Shown here piece by piece: positions 1 to 11,691 of a stretch of DNA of 64,000 bases. This DNA is from Owenia fusiformis (lineage: Eukaryota; Annelida; Polychaeta; Sabellida; Oweniidae). Position 1 is the stretch's first letter. Each line of letters opens with the position of its first letter. The position numbers and the translations under genes are program-made. The stretch is taken from contig CAIIXF020000003.1 of assembly GCA_903813345.2 (NCBI GenBank), positions 33,903,000-33,966,999 of the forward strand. Direction: 5' to 3'. The notes under the pieces are model-generated. The model saw only the letters and a program-made list of their open reading frames with translations, had not been told where the DNA came from and did no database searches.

Positions 1-204
1 TACAGAAGTGTTTAGATATACAGGTTTTGCTCTACTGTAATTACATTTTAAATTGACTCCCTCGCTCAAATGCAATTGTTAGTAGGTGTACATCAATACA
101 CAACTAATATAATTCGGCGCCATTTTGGCATCAAAAAAATTTGGCGCGGTTCCGGCACCGTTCCAGCACCGAAACTTTTCGACACCAAAATTTGGCACCA
201 GACT

Positions 205-420
205 AGTCAGACCAAGGGAAAGATCAATACCCGGTGATTTCAGCGGGAAGTGGCGTTTCGTTCAGTGGATGAGCTGCGCGCGCACGCATAAATGTGATTA
301 TCCAATATAATTATTATTGTAGGCTATGAGCACAGTGACCTACAGAGGGCGCTATCACAAACAAGTACTGCACGAACCGATAAATTCCCGGGTATTGTAA
401 CGCCCTTGGTCAGACTAGTG
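205..420. mobile_element. Candidate small TIR element
   Basis: Around 211-240 and 391-418 the sequence is roughly inverted: actagtcagaccaaggg pairs with cccttggtcagactagt with one mismatch, and caatacccgg pairs with ccgggtattg. It has no coding capacity. Its superfamily is unknown and no clean target duplication was found. Confidence 0.4.
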
Positions 421-1354
421 CCGAAATGGCACCGAAATTTGGCACCAAAACAAAGTTGAAAATCAGATTGCATTTTGGTGGTGTATATGTACTTGCATAT
501 GGTCTTCCATCAAATGTAATGAGTAAATTAACAAAGTGGCATTCTTGATTGGTTTCATGATAATTTCCTGTGCTCCACATGCTTTCTGTGGTAAAAGTGG
601 TAAGTCCACATGACCTAGTTTATTATGGGACTCTATATGAGATCCTGTGTCATTGTTGACATTGATTTTGTATTTGTTTAAAATATATGTATAATCTGCT
701 CAATTATTCTCTCATTGAGTTTAATAGCAAGTCTATAGATTTAATACATGGTTGCTCATTTATAACAGCATAGAAGTTCCAAGATGGAATATTTGTTGTA
801 TTTTACTCTTTAGAGATGTTTGATCAATCTTGTGTATATACAGCTGTTTCGTCAGAATCTTCCTGACATCAGGAAAGAAACGAAAACAGGCAAAATAATG
901 GAAATTATTAAAATTTTAACATGAAAACAGATGCAAAATTCGAAAATTAACAGGTGATTTTGGTAAACAAAACTTAGCCTAGCTACAAGCCCCTGTGACC
1001 CCCCTCCCACTACTTGACTACATCCTTTTTCACACCTGTGGAAGCTCAAGGGCTTGTATTTAGACTAATCAAAACTCAGTGTGGAGGAAACGGTCTTCTG
1101 CCTGCCTTTGATATAAAACCTCTGATATTGTATTTCTATAGTTTGATTGTGTGCTGTCTTATGTGAAACAAACCATTCAGTCTCAATGTACAAAGACATT
1201 CAATGGTAAACGAGAGACAAATGAAAATCTTTTGAAGAATGGGAAATGACAAATTTCCTTGGTAAATTTTTTTCTTCTGAAAAACAGCATCTTCAAATGA
1301 ATGTCTACTTTTTTAAAAATTGAGTGTATCATAGGTATAGTTTATTTATACATG
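421..1354. other. Intergenic, nothing recognised
   Basis: AT-rich sequence without a convincing exon, RNA gene or repeat. The first 45 bases of the window contain caggttttgctctactgta, which may be a worn end of the same TIR family seen at 1357. Confidence 0.5.
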
Positions 1355-1356
1355 TA

Positions 1357-1539
1357 CAGTAAAATCTATATAACATGAATGCCTCTAGAATCAGCCATAA
1401 GTGTTCCAAAAGGTGTTCCCATTTCAAAGTTTCTAAAACAAGGGAGTTAATGCAAAATTAAAAAATTTGTATTTAGAGAAAGTGTTCAAATTGTGATGTG
1501 TGTTGGGATCTGAGGTGTTCAGATATAAAGGTTTTACTG
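1357..1539. mobile_element. Short TIR element (pogo/Tigger-like MITE) with TA flanks
   Basis: It begins cagtaaaatct and ends aggttttactg, which are inverted copies, with TA on both sides (1355-1356 and 1540-1541). Length is 183 bp and it has no coding capacity. The ends and the internal 'ggtgttcc' words match the elements at 12646, 24125 and 60341. TA targeting and these ends fit the Tc1/mariner/pogo superfamily; the family name is inferred. Confidence 0.7.
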
Positions 1540-1854
1540 TACATATGCCATATAGTACAGAGACTCCGTGTGATCGAGATTTATAGAGAACTAGACATCA
1601 ACATACATTTTACATGTATTTTAGTAAACATCTGTACACTGCCAGTGGATGAACTATCATCCAGAAATAAAATAGAAAATATATTAATTTTAGTTCTGTA
1701 TAATTTATTTCATATATTATGTAATAAAAGATTGTCTTACGATTCAATTAATATTCTTGAAGTAATTTCCATGTATTTGAACAGATTGGCATTTAACAAA
1801 CACATTTTTTGCTGTCAATATGAACAGTAAGCAATTTTCTGCAAAGTTCTACAT

Positions 1855-3059
1855 TTTATTGAATCACATCTCTACAAAGCGTCTTATCTTTCATTCATCC
1901 AATATAAACTAGATAACAGCAACACCAAGGCGTAGCAAACCAAATAGAATGGCCATGGCTGCTATTTTAAAATTGTCGCGAATTAACCAAATTGTCACAA
2001 GACAGTATAATATTCATACAGTATTCACATATGATATTTCAACAATATTGGTATTAATACTAGTTTTTCAGTTATAGCTAAAAACGCAAAATAACACATA
2101 CAGATATTTTCAAAATGGTCCCTTACTAGCCAAAGTGTCATAGAAAAGTGTAACATGGTTCTAAGTGGTCACATATAAAATAAAACCATTTCATATCAAT
2201 TTTGTGCACAGTCGTTTTTACAGAACAAGCGTGTCGCTAAAGTTTCATTTTAAATAAAATCATAATTTTTTGCACAAAACCTCCTTCAAAAATCAGTTTT
2301 TGAGATAAAAAAAAGTTTCATATATCACTTTTTGATAAAATTTGTTAAGACTTCAATAGAAACCACAAAACTGTTAAAAATTTAAGCAGGTTCTTTAAAA
2401 GTGTACATTTATGATAGTCTCTTGTATAAAGAGGAAACATATATAGATCAATAATAACAATTCCACATCTAGAATAATAAAGTATATTAAATATATATAT
2501 TTTTGATTCTTTGATGCCATTTCAATGACATATTAATCAGAGTAATCAGAGTTATGACTCAACATCAATTGAATATTTAATATTAAACAATGATTTTAGA
2601 TCAATGTTTTGTATAAAATCAACTTAAGTTGATACCATTTATCTACAGGCTGTAGCAAACACAATGATCCATATAGGATATTGTCCATTGGGTTTTATAA
2701 CAGAGTAGTATTCACATTCAGCAATAATATTACAGCTTAGCACCTCTATTTTGATGAGTTAAACGTAGGGTCATTAACATAATCTTCCTCGATTAATCGT
2801 TGTTACCATGGATACAATGATGTCATAGTAAGAGGACAATGGACTAAAGCACCTTGTTTATAGAACATTCTTGTACAATGTAGTTACATGAGTTACACCA
2901 TAGTTACACTACAGTTTCATTATAGTTACACCATAGTAACAACATAGTTACACCTGCACTTTACTAGTCTACCACATAGTCAGCTTGAAAGTGGAGCTCA
3001 ATGCTCAACTTAGTATAAAACATTTACCAAAGGAAGTATTCAAAGCCCATATGTCACTC
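1855..3059 (-). other. Likely 3' UTR of the zinc-finger gene, ending at a candidate poly(A) signal
   Basis: This AT-rich stretch has no coding signal after the stop at 3060. The first minus-strand AATAAA seen downstream of the stop is at 1855-1860 (TTTATT on the plus strand). This implies a UTR of about 1.2 kb. The end is inferred and transcripts would be needed to fix it. Confidence 0.4.
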
Positions 3060-6000
3060 CTATGGATCACTAGATTGCTGCCAATTGGAAGCAATAGTGC
3101 TTACCAGAGTTGAATTATGGGATTGAGGTGAAGATTCTGTGACAATGTAACCACCTCCCATAGGAGTCAAGTGTCCATCAACTATCACCGGTGCAGGGTG
3201 ATGCCCTTCATAGCGGGTCAATAAAGAAGCATGTGCTTGGGGAGCGAGCAGATAATGGCGGTTAGAATCCACCATAGCTTCCATAGAATGAAAAATAGTC
3301 CTTTGTTGTCCAGGAATATTAGAGACCTCATGGTTATTAGGGTTACCATCCTGCCAAGTTTTATTAGCCTCACTTTGGGTTTCTCCAGACTGAGGCTCTG
3401 TGGACTGAAAGAGAGGCTGATTAGAATAAGATCCACGAGAGTCCGAACTGGCTAGTGCATGAGAGGAATAATCCATGGGAGTCTGTGACTGAGAAAGGGG
3501 TCTTTCAATACTCTCGTTCACACTTAAGTCTTTAATATCATCAGCTGAAATTGTTGATGGTGCAATATCATCAACTGGAATGCCTATTGCATTCTGGAGA
3601 GCATATGTTGTAGCTTCAGTATCCTTGGGGACACTCTCGTCTATGACGAGACGAGGAGTTGAATTAACAGTATCATTATATTCCCGACATTTGCATGTCT
3701 GTCTCATATGCTTGAAAGTGTTTTCTTTAAAGACGGATGAGTAGTCGCACCAGGCACAGACCCATTTCTTGCCTCTGTTATGGGTCTTCTTATGAGATAT
3801 TAGCGTATCTGCAATATGACATAATACATTTTTATTACACTAGTTGGATTTGTTCCTTACCTAAACACTGCATTTGATTTTAAAGACAACAAAAATAAGG
3901 CAATGAATATACAATATGATAAAATCTTCTATGGCATTACTTCTAGTCTAGCTACTGTTTCTTTAAATAAAACCAAACAGATATGTTAAAGCTATACATG
4001 TATTTTAGGTAGGAATACATTTACAGTCTTTAAATATGTCTACTTTTTTGACCAACCCTGTATCATGTGTATAAAATATAAATGCCATGAGTAATGGGAC
4101 TAAAAATTGGGAGCATTTTACTTAGAATGGACTTACTTTGGGTTTTGAATTTCTTTCCACAAATGTCACATATGACATCACGGATGGTGTTGTGTTTGCA
4201 GAGTTTGTGTGTCGCCAGAGAAGTTGGCTTGAATGTCTTATATGGGCATAATTCACAACAAAGCGGGGTCATCTTGGATATGTTCAGCCCATGTATCACT
4301 AAGACATGTTCATATAATGAACGCTTTGACGGAACTATTTTAGAACATCGATCGCATGTGTATGTCGTCCAGTTGTTTTTCTCCCCATGCATCTGAGCTT
4401 TATGAAGCTGGCAGGATGTTGCAGAGGAATATTCCTTATTGCAAATATGACATTTATATTTCTTGATTGGTTCATTCGGATCTTTGGGGCTGTGAATTTT
4501 CTTTATATGGACATTCAAATGTGTTTTTGACATACTTAATCCACAAAATGGACAAAGTTCTTTCTCTTTATCTACTGGATTTGTATGCGACTGTTGGTGA
4601 ATTCGGAAATTCCCCGGAACAATGGTTTTGAAATCACACTGGTCACACATCATGAGCTCAGCATAGTCTGGTAATGTTTTAGCATGTTTCTCATATAAGT
4701 GCTGGACCATTCTTAGCACCCACGCAAAACAGTTACTCGGTTGACACTTCCTCAGGTTCTTATATCTTGTAGTGTATGTACATTCGAGACATTTCAAAAA
4801 TGCTGTATCTTCTTCATTCACTTCCACGTGTGCTTTTTTGATATGTTCCAAAAAAGTTAATTTATCATAAAACACAGGTTCGCTACAGAAACTACAGTTA
4901 AATGTCCCTGTATAATCGATTTCATGTTCAGAGTTTCGTTTTTTGTTGGTTTGGGTATGTTTTCTCTCAATATGACTCTTTAGGTAACATTTTATAAATG
5001 TTTCATCACAAATTGGGCATGGGACCCTCTTGTCTTCAGATGGAGGATCGTGAGATGTCATATGGACTTTTAGGTACCCGGGAATAATGGTTTTGAAATC
5101 ACACTGATCACAAATGGAGTACTCAGCAAATGCGGGCAGTTCAGTGTTATGTTTTACGTGCATATGCTGTATCATCCGCAACACCCAGCAGAAAGAATTA
5201 CTTGGTTGGATTTTGAAAAAGTTTTTGTACTTCAGAGAATAATCACATGATTTATCCATGCATTCAAGCATCCCTATGTCATCTTGTATGGTCACATGAC
5301 TCTCTTTAATGTGATTTATAAAGTCAAGTTTATTGCCAAATGAATCTTCACAGAATGTGCAATCAAAGTTACCCTCATAATTTATTCCAGAGTATTTTCT
5401 TTTATGCTTGATTCCTCCAGGGGTGAGTGTTCTGTGGCGCAGTTTCCTTGGTTGACTGACGAGTATTTCCATTTCATGAAGAGTGGTCATGTGATTTCCC
5501 ATTTTTGACATCCAAGCAAACAGATCACTGATGGGAGATTCTTTATAGTTATCCAATAACTCTGTGACATCACAATATGTGCATTTTAGTTTGGCTTGGC
5601 CATCTTCATTAACATCTGCATGCTTATCTTCTAAATGCTCCATCAAATGAACTTGTGATATAAATACAGGATTTGGGTCCATCTGGCATACAATACACTG
5701 ATATAGCACTTCATTTTTACCCACCAACAACTCGGTTGATCCATCAACTGTGCTATCATCAATATTTTCATCACTGACCTCACTATACTCTTCATCATCA
5801 AGAAAATCATCCTGTGTTATTCGATCTTTTCTTTTTCTGCCCTTTTTCATGACCTGTGGGTTCATTGGTTTACGTCCTCTTTTGCGCTTTACTTTAACTT
5901 GAGTATATGTCTGATCTTCACTCTCCATGAGGCCTTTTGGTTCAAATTCAGTGAATACATTCTTGTCATTCTCAGCTGTTATATCAGAGTCAAACGGTTC

Positions 6001-6972
6001 ATTCTTTATGACTGCATCCTGTTGGGAGCTCTCTCTCTCGATGATTGTGATTACAGCATTCTGGGTCCTGCAATAAGAAATCCAATGTGTTTATTTTCAA
6101 AATATTACAATGAGTACTGTCTCAACTACATAAGACTAATGTGCAATATTTATATACTGTTCTGGATAGTTTACAGGCTAACAGTTTTGCTGCCTATTAG
6201 TTTTTTCTACCTAACATCTTTGTGTATCAAGGCTCAATTTATATGCTGCCCGCAAGGGTTGCCTTTAGAGTCAATCGATGGTGTACCATTTTATTTTAAA
6301 AAAACACAATACACCATGTACACAGTGCTTAATATCCAAAGAATTTCATACCATTGAAGAATACAAACCTTCCTGGATTGAGGATTGCAACTGCTGAGTT
6401 GACAAGGCTCCTGATGAGTGACATGCCATCATTGACACTCTCTGGCGGCAACTCACTCAGAGACTGAAGGAGATCATCCACCTGAAAAACACAGAAAATG
6501 TGAGGACAATATGACAAGGCTCCTGATGAGTGACATGCCATCATTGACACTCTCTGGCGGCAACTCACTCAGAGACTGAAGGAGATCATCCACCTGAAAA
6601 ACACAGAAAAATGTGAGGACAATATGACCTTGATAGATGTCTACTGATAGATCTCTGTAATTTACTGGGATTAAAATGAGTAAACGACCCTTGTCTCAAT
6701 AAACAACAAGATGCATTCAAATCTGATGGCTAATGATGGTGGAAAATGTTGGTGTTATTCACTGCAAATGTCAGTAGATAATAATAATTTATAGCTAAAG
6801 TGGATAAGTTTATAACAAAATATGAAGGACAAAGAAAATGGAAGGAGTTTTACAGTACACTTTTCTAGGTCAAAGTTTGTTTTCAAATTGCAACCTAAAG
6901 GAAGCTCACTCAAATACAAATCAAGAATCGTGTGGTGGTACGTTTACTTACCTTCGTTTTTAAGGCATCCAT
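3060..6972 (-). CDS. Multi-C2H2 zinc-finger protein, 4 coding exons, 937 aa
   Basis: Probable nuclear DNA-binding regulator; target unknown. Coding exons on the minus strand are 6952-6972, 6369-6481, 4137-6067 and 3060-3808. All introns are GT-AG and the 2814-nt sum is in frame. The start is the ATG at 6972 (MDALKTK followed by a gtaagt donor). Residues 8-45 form a short helical-looking segment. A basic, AT-hook-like patch lies near 102-115 and an acidic stretch near 131-150. Fifteen fingers follow, with first Cys at 169, 207, 281, 314, 364, 395, 436, 471, 519, 550, 584, 616, 649, 678 and 706. Fingers 2, 4 and 8 have 26 residues between the second Cys and first His. Finger 14 is completed only by splicing exon 3 to exon 4. 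Finger 15 is C2HC. The tail (728-937) is Ser/Gln/Thr-rich and looks disordered. No orthologue is recognised. Confidence 0.9.
6401..6625 (-). repeat. Tandem duplication of 112 bp covering most of zinc-finger gene exon 2
   Basis: Positions 6401-6512 and 6513-6625 are almost identical and differ by one A in a run. The unit holds the exon 2 acceptor, the first 81 nt of exon 2 and some upstream intron. The upstream copy keeps the acceptor but lacks the last 32 nt of the exon and its donor, so it is probably a non-functional partial exon. Confidence 0.9.
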
Positions 6973-7050
6973 CTTGTAGGATCCTGTTTGTAGGAGCTAA
7001 TATTACACTAAAACAAGATGAAATATTGGAAAAAATTAATTTCTATTTTA

Positions 7051-7060
7051 ACCGGAAGTA
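7051..7060. promoter_or_regulatory. ETS-type motif upstream of the zinc-finger gene
   Basis: ACCGGAAGTA lies about 80 bp upstream of the ATG at 6972. It matches the GABP/ETS core typical of TATA-less housekeeping promoters. No TATA box is evident. A role as this gene's promoter is inferred from position. Confidence 0.5.
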
Positions 7061-7462
7061 ATACATTTGATAACCGAACATGCAAAAAATTGTTATTCTC
7101 ATTTTTATCCGTAGTTCTGTTTACACATTTCGAACTAATATTGATATGATTCTGTCTATATATACTGAAACTTAATACTTCAACGTAAAAACTCAAAAGA
7201 TTCCACGTATTCTCTATTTTTCCAAACTTGATTGCATATTTTTATCATCTATCTTTAACTGTTTAGTTTTCTGGTGCAGTAAAGATGTGTGATGATTGGT
7301 TTAAAGAGCATTATCATAAAACATGCTGCTTTTTCACCAATCAAAACAGAATATTTCTGCCTTAGATAATTCTGCATGATAAGAGCAATAAGAAATCAAA
7401 GGGCAACAACTGAATGACACGCCCATACTTATCCCATTCCCGGGAACGGGATAAGCCCATAC

Positions 7463-7648
7463 CACTGGCGGATCTGGGGGGCCTTGGGTGGGCCCCGGAA
7501 AGAAAATCGGGCCCAATGAATATTTTGGGCCAAAAAAGGCCTTCACGTTTGGTTTTAGCGCCGGGACCAAAATTTTCTTCCGCGGACGTTTCTTTCTCTG
7601 GCCAGAAATCTGAGCCCCCCCCCTTGTTGGTTCCCAGATCCGCCCCTG
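7463..7648. mobile_element. MITE with GGCGGATCTGGG termini, copy 1
   Basis: It starts cactggcggatctgg and ends ccagatccgcccctg, inverted copies of each other. The 5-bp sequence CATAC is duplicated at 7458-7462 and 7649-7653. The inside is G/C-run rich. A second copy lies at 26966-27246. It has no transposase and depends on an unknown autonomous partner. Confidence 0.75.
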
Positions 7649-7653
7649 CATAC

Positions 7654-10600
7654 CAGTTAAAAAAATCAATGTGTAAACAAGAACACCTATTCATGCACTG
7701 GCAACTAAAATTTGGGCCCCAAAAAAGTTTGTCCCAAAAGTTTTGTAGGGGGGGGGGGGCTCTCTATTAGTGGGCCTTTTGGACATTTCTTGGCTTTAAT
7801 TGGGCCTTGGGCCAAATAATCAAAAAGTGGGTCTTATATTTTCAAAATTAGGACCAAATCGTAAAAATTGAATGAATACATAAAACTGAACTTGAAATGG
7901 TGGACCTCCATATGTGACAACGTAATTAAAATGTGAAATCATGAATAAACTTATCTGGAAATAACATCACCAACTTCAGAAATGTCATTCTAACAATTTT
8001 AGGTATCACAATATATAACAACTGGTGTAAATTTTCAAAAGACAATATCAGTTGGAAACTATGTGACATTCGAACAACTTTCATAAGAAATGCACAATAA
8101 GTTATTCCTGCCTTATTTAAACTCATAAAAAGGAGTACACTTTGTCTGTATGGATTGAAAACATCAACTTTTGAAAAAAATATCAATATTTTTGTAAAAC
8201 AATTTTGGTGAATCCTGCTTACGTAATTTATTGTATTGTTATTGTACATGTTTTATATTTGTAAAAAATAAATTAATTAAAAAAACAATGTACGCCAAAA
8301 CCCCAATGCGTAGTGCCCGGGGCGTATAGTGTTGAAAAGCGAGCTTAAAATGGCTTATTAATTTTCTTAAACATGTTCTTCAGGTTCAAATCACGAAACG
8401 ATTTTCAACTTTCCACAAGGCTTTATTTTAAACTTAAGACGTTTTGGATCACATCTGGATTCTATTTCAACTTATATAAATACTGAACTGAAGCGCAGCC
8501 AATTCAAAGTAATTTCCCTATGTTCTTTAGTCATATGTTCATAAATTGTTTGTGATCTCGAGCACACAAAAGAAATGTTTTTGGACACCATGTATTATGT
8601 TCGATTTTTTCAGTAGTACTTTTTGCAAGTTTTTTGTGCTTCTGTTATTTTTCTAGCATCGGCCATAGATAAATTGCACCTTTTGGCGTAAAAATCAAGG
8701 TGATTTGGGGTCGAGGGGCAATCGTTATATGATAGTCGGAAGTTTATGCCAATAAAAATGAAATTCGTAAAATATTGATAGCCTCATTGTTTCCAATACT
8801 GTAGGAAATGCAAATTAATCAGTATTGCTCTGTTTAGTAGATAGTACTCATTTAACAGATTGAATTCTCTTTCCAACCGCTTTATTTCTTGAAAATCCAT
8901 TTTAGTTAATTTTGGTGCATGTTCCGTAATGCTTATGTAAACGGAGGTACCAGAATTATAATGATAAACCTCTCCCAATTTTAGATATCGTTTTTTTAGT
9001 TTCCCCTACCCCCGAATTTTCAATTTCACTAATTCAATTTAATTATATTCCGTTGTGATTGCTAGCGAAAATTACGAACCGAAATTATATTGAAATATAA
9101 TAAGTCAGTATCTATTATCTTACTAAATCACTAATTGTTATTGTTATTTGTAGTACTTCTTGAAATATGAATGTTAAAGACAAAAACAAGTTGGATTTGA
9201 AATTGTTGATTATTCAGTTCCACGTTCCATCGATTTCAATGAGTTTTCGTGATGCCTGCTATCTTTGAAAGTTAAAAACTTCAGTTCTAGGAAAGCAAGT
9301 AGCCTAATTTTTATTTCATTTGAAAGTTCATAGATTGTTATTTTAGGAAATAAAGCATTTAAGCATCAATTTGAAAAGAAATTAACAATTTATCACAAAA
9401 TGTCTTGTTTTCTATTGATCATACTAGTTTCTTTAATCTGTATTGTTGAGATTTAAAAGATAGGCTTTCCATGGTGATTTTATATGATGAAAAACATTCG
9501 AACGTTTTAAGCAAAACTTAAGTTTTACGAGTTTTCGTTGTTATTAAAGATTTGACACTATTATTTTCATATTTTTGGCGTAGTGTTGAATTTACACCTT
9601 CCTACGCCAATGTGATCATTATATGAAACGGGTCACTTCTAATAACTTGCATCCTTCAAGACGGCCTCGCTCTTGCCCCAAATGGACTAAATCAAAATAC
9701 CCTAAAAGATGTCAAAATACCATTGGAGCGTCCAAGGATGAACAACTGGGTAAAATCATCATGACGTGTTATTGTTCTCATTTAATGTCATTTCTATCAG
9801 AATAAAATTGGTCTTCCACGACTGAGAAATCAAATCTAACTTTTGTTTATACTTAATAAATTGATGTCAACGCGATTTTGCTTGTGTCATGAATGAGATC
9901 GATCTTCTAATAATTAAGATATGAACCATCACATGTTTTCAGATGACAGCACTGTTTAAAATAGTCTTGCTCAAAGACTGTATCCACCCTCCCCCCCGTC
10001 ACATTCACTCTCTTTACCTGGCAATATACAGAGAGAGTTTGCCAAGAGAGAAGGATAAAGGGGGGGGGGGGGTACAGGGTCTTTTAAGCAAGACTATGTT
10101 TAAAATGGACTCTTTTTATCTTGTTTACATGTACTTGCACTATTGTCAAAAACAATAAATCAATATTCCAATGTAACATTGTAACATATAACAGTTTATG
10201 AAATTAGATTTATAGTCCCATCATACTGCCCATCTTGTGGGTAGAGGGTCACAACCTTACAACTATTGCTGTTCCCCGGGGCTGTTCCTTACCATGCTTA
10301 ATTAATACTGGGGAAAATATGATTGGCATCAAAACTTCAAAACACTTTGGCAATTGGTCATTTTAATGTTTTACCAGAATAAAACTGAGAGCTCATGCAT
10401 TTTGAAATATGGCTTTGAAAAGATGTCAAAGGGATCCAACTGAACAGAAGGACAACGTTACAGCATTTTGACGGAGTGTGTTAATGCCCTAGGGTGAAGA
10501 TATTTTTTAATTTTAATTGGACTTCACTTCTTCATCCTTTAACGTCATTCTTACTTCAATGAAATTAGTCTTCTTATAAATGAGAAACCAAACATTATGT

Positions 10601-11473
10601 GTTGTACCTTAAAATTACCCGGTTTTTCTACACTGTAGATCCTACAGCTAGTAGTTGGAGGATTTGGCACAATGAAGTACCTGGTTCGCCAAAAACTAAT
10701 GTCTAAACAGATCAAATATTTAAAGGAACAAAATGCATTAAATGAAGCCTCACTTTTGATCTTCATAGTATTTTCAATGTATTAATAAGTACCTGATTTT
10801 TCATTTGACACCAAAAACAGAGCTCAAACAGATCAGAGTTGACACTAGATCATGAAAAAATATTTTCGATCTATAAATTTATACAATGTAAAGTTTTTAG
10901 CAATGCCATTGAAAGATGGCATTGTTGATTGCATTAATTATCCCGCATTCATTTTTATAGGATTTTCAACCATACGTCATCTTTTAATCCAAGATTTAAT
11001 TAAAACATACACTTTGTGAAAAGTGGTAATTCACTTCTTATCTCTGAACTTCAAATGCTGTTTTCTATGTGAGTAATTTTTGTTTCACTTCAGTATTGAC
11101 CCAAATTAAAGTTTTTATCATATTTGATTGAGTGTTTGAGTAACATGTCTCAAATAATATTTTGTCCCTTTTGCTTCAAAAACAGGCACATGGCCTGTTT
11201 AATATATGTTTATTAATTATAAAAACGCACATCTCATATGGTACAATGTACAGCTGTTTATATAAATAATTCAAAATACTTCAATAGAAAATAGTTTATA
11301 ATATTTATAAACTTTGCCAGTTATCTATAAAATGTCATGCTACAAGGCATCTGTAGCACAATTCTGCAAATATTGCTTCAATTTCAATGTATTATTATCC
11401 AGAAAGAATATTGGAATATGATTGATAAATTACATTCTTCAAACATTCAGTGAGTAAATGATCTATAAATGAT
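7654..11473. other. Gene-poor AT-rich intergenic region between the two minus-strand genes
   Basis: No exon is supported between the zinc-finger gene promoter and the 3' end of the cyclic-nucleotide-binding gene. It holds a hairpin element at 9955-10105. 'acgccaaaa'-type words near 8290 and an inverted form near 9575 might be the worn ends of a larger element. Otherwise nothing was recognised. Confidence 0.5.
9955..10105. mobile_element. Foldback/hairpin element of about 150 bp
   Basis: The left arm begins tttaaaatagtcttgctcaa and ends in a C-run near 9997. The right arm begins with a G-run near 10061 and ends aagcaagactatgtttaaaa. The arms are inverted copies of about 40 bp with a few mismatches, leaving about 60 bp between them. 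It is probably a degenerate non-autonomous element. Confidence 0.6.
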
Positions 11474-11479
11474 TTTATT
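11474..11479 (-). promoter_or_regulatory. Candidate poly(A) signal of the cyclic-nucleotide-binding gene
   Basis: Minus-strand AATAAA (TTTATT on plus) about 215 nt beyond the stop codon at 11692. It is the nearest such hexamer seen downstream. The assignment is positional. Confidence 0.4.
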
Positions 11480-11691
11480 GATAAAAATAAGTTCTCCCAT
11501 CATGTAAGACTTGAACCCTCGTCCTTCCTATAATATAATACCAGAAGCCAAAATGGTCAGACTAGTGAATGCTTCCACATTGGACAGAAGGATATTCCTC
11601 CATTAAATAAGTAATTATAAGTATTTTTCAAAGTGAAGACTTATTCTTGGAAAGCAATTGGTATCCCTCAATTCATATCAGTTAGTTTTTG

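Noticed and set aside
7334-7770. Overlapping 110-118-codon frames on both strands
   Set aside because: They span a GC-rich MITE and its flanks; there are no splice sites or recognisable domain.
10900-10930. Small hairpin caatgccat/atggcattg
   Set aside because: A nine-base stem in AT-rich DNA is expected by chance at this scale.
11500-11590. Possible tRNA B-box (gacttgaaccctcg on plus)
   Set aside because: No matching A-box or cloverleaf could be made; at most a worn SINE fragment.
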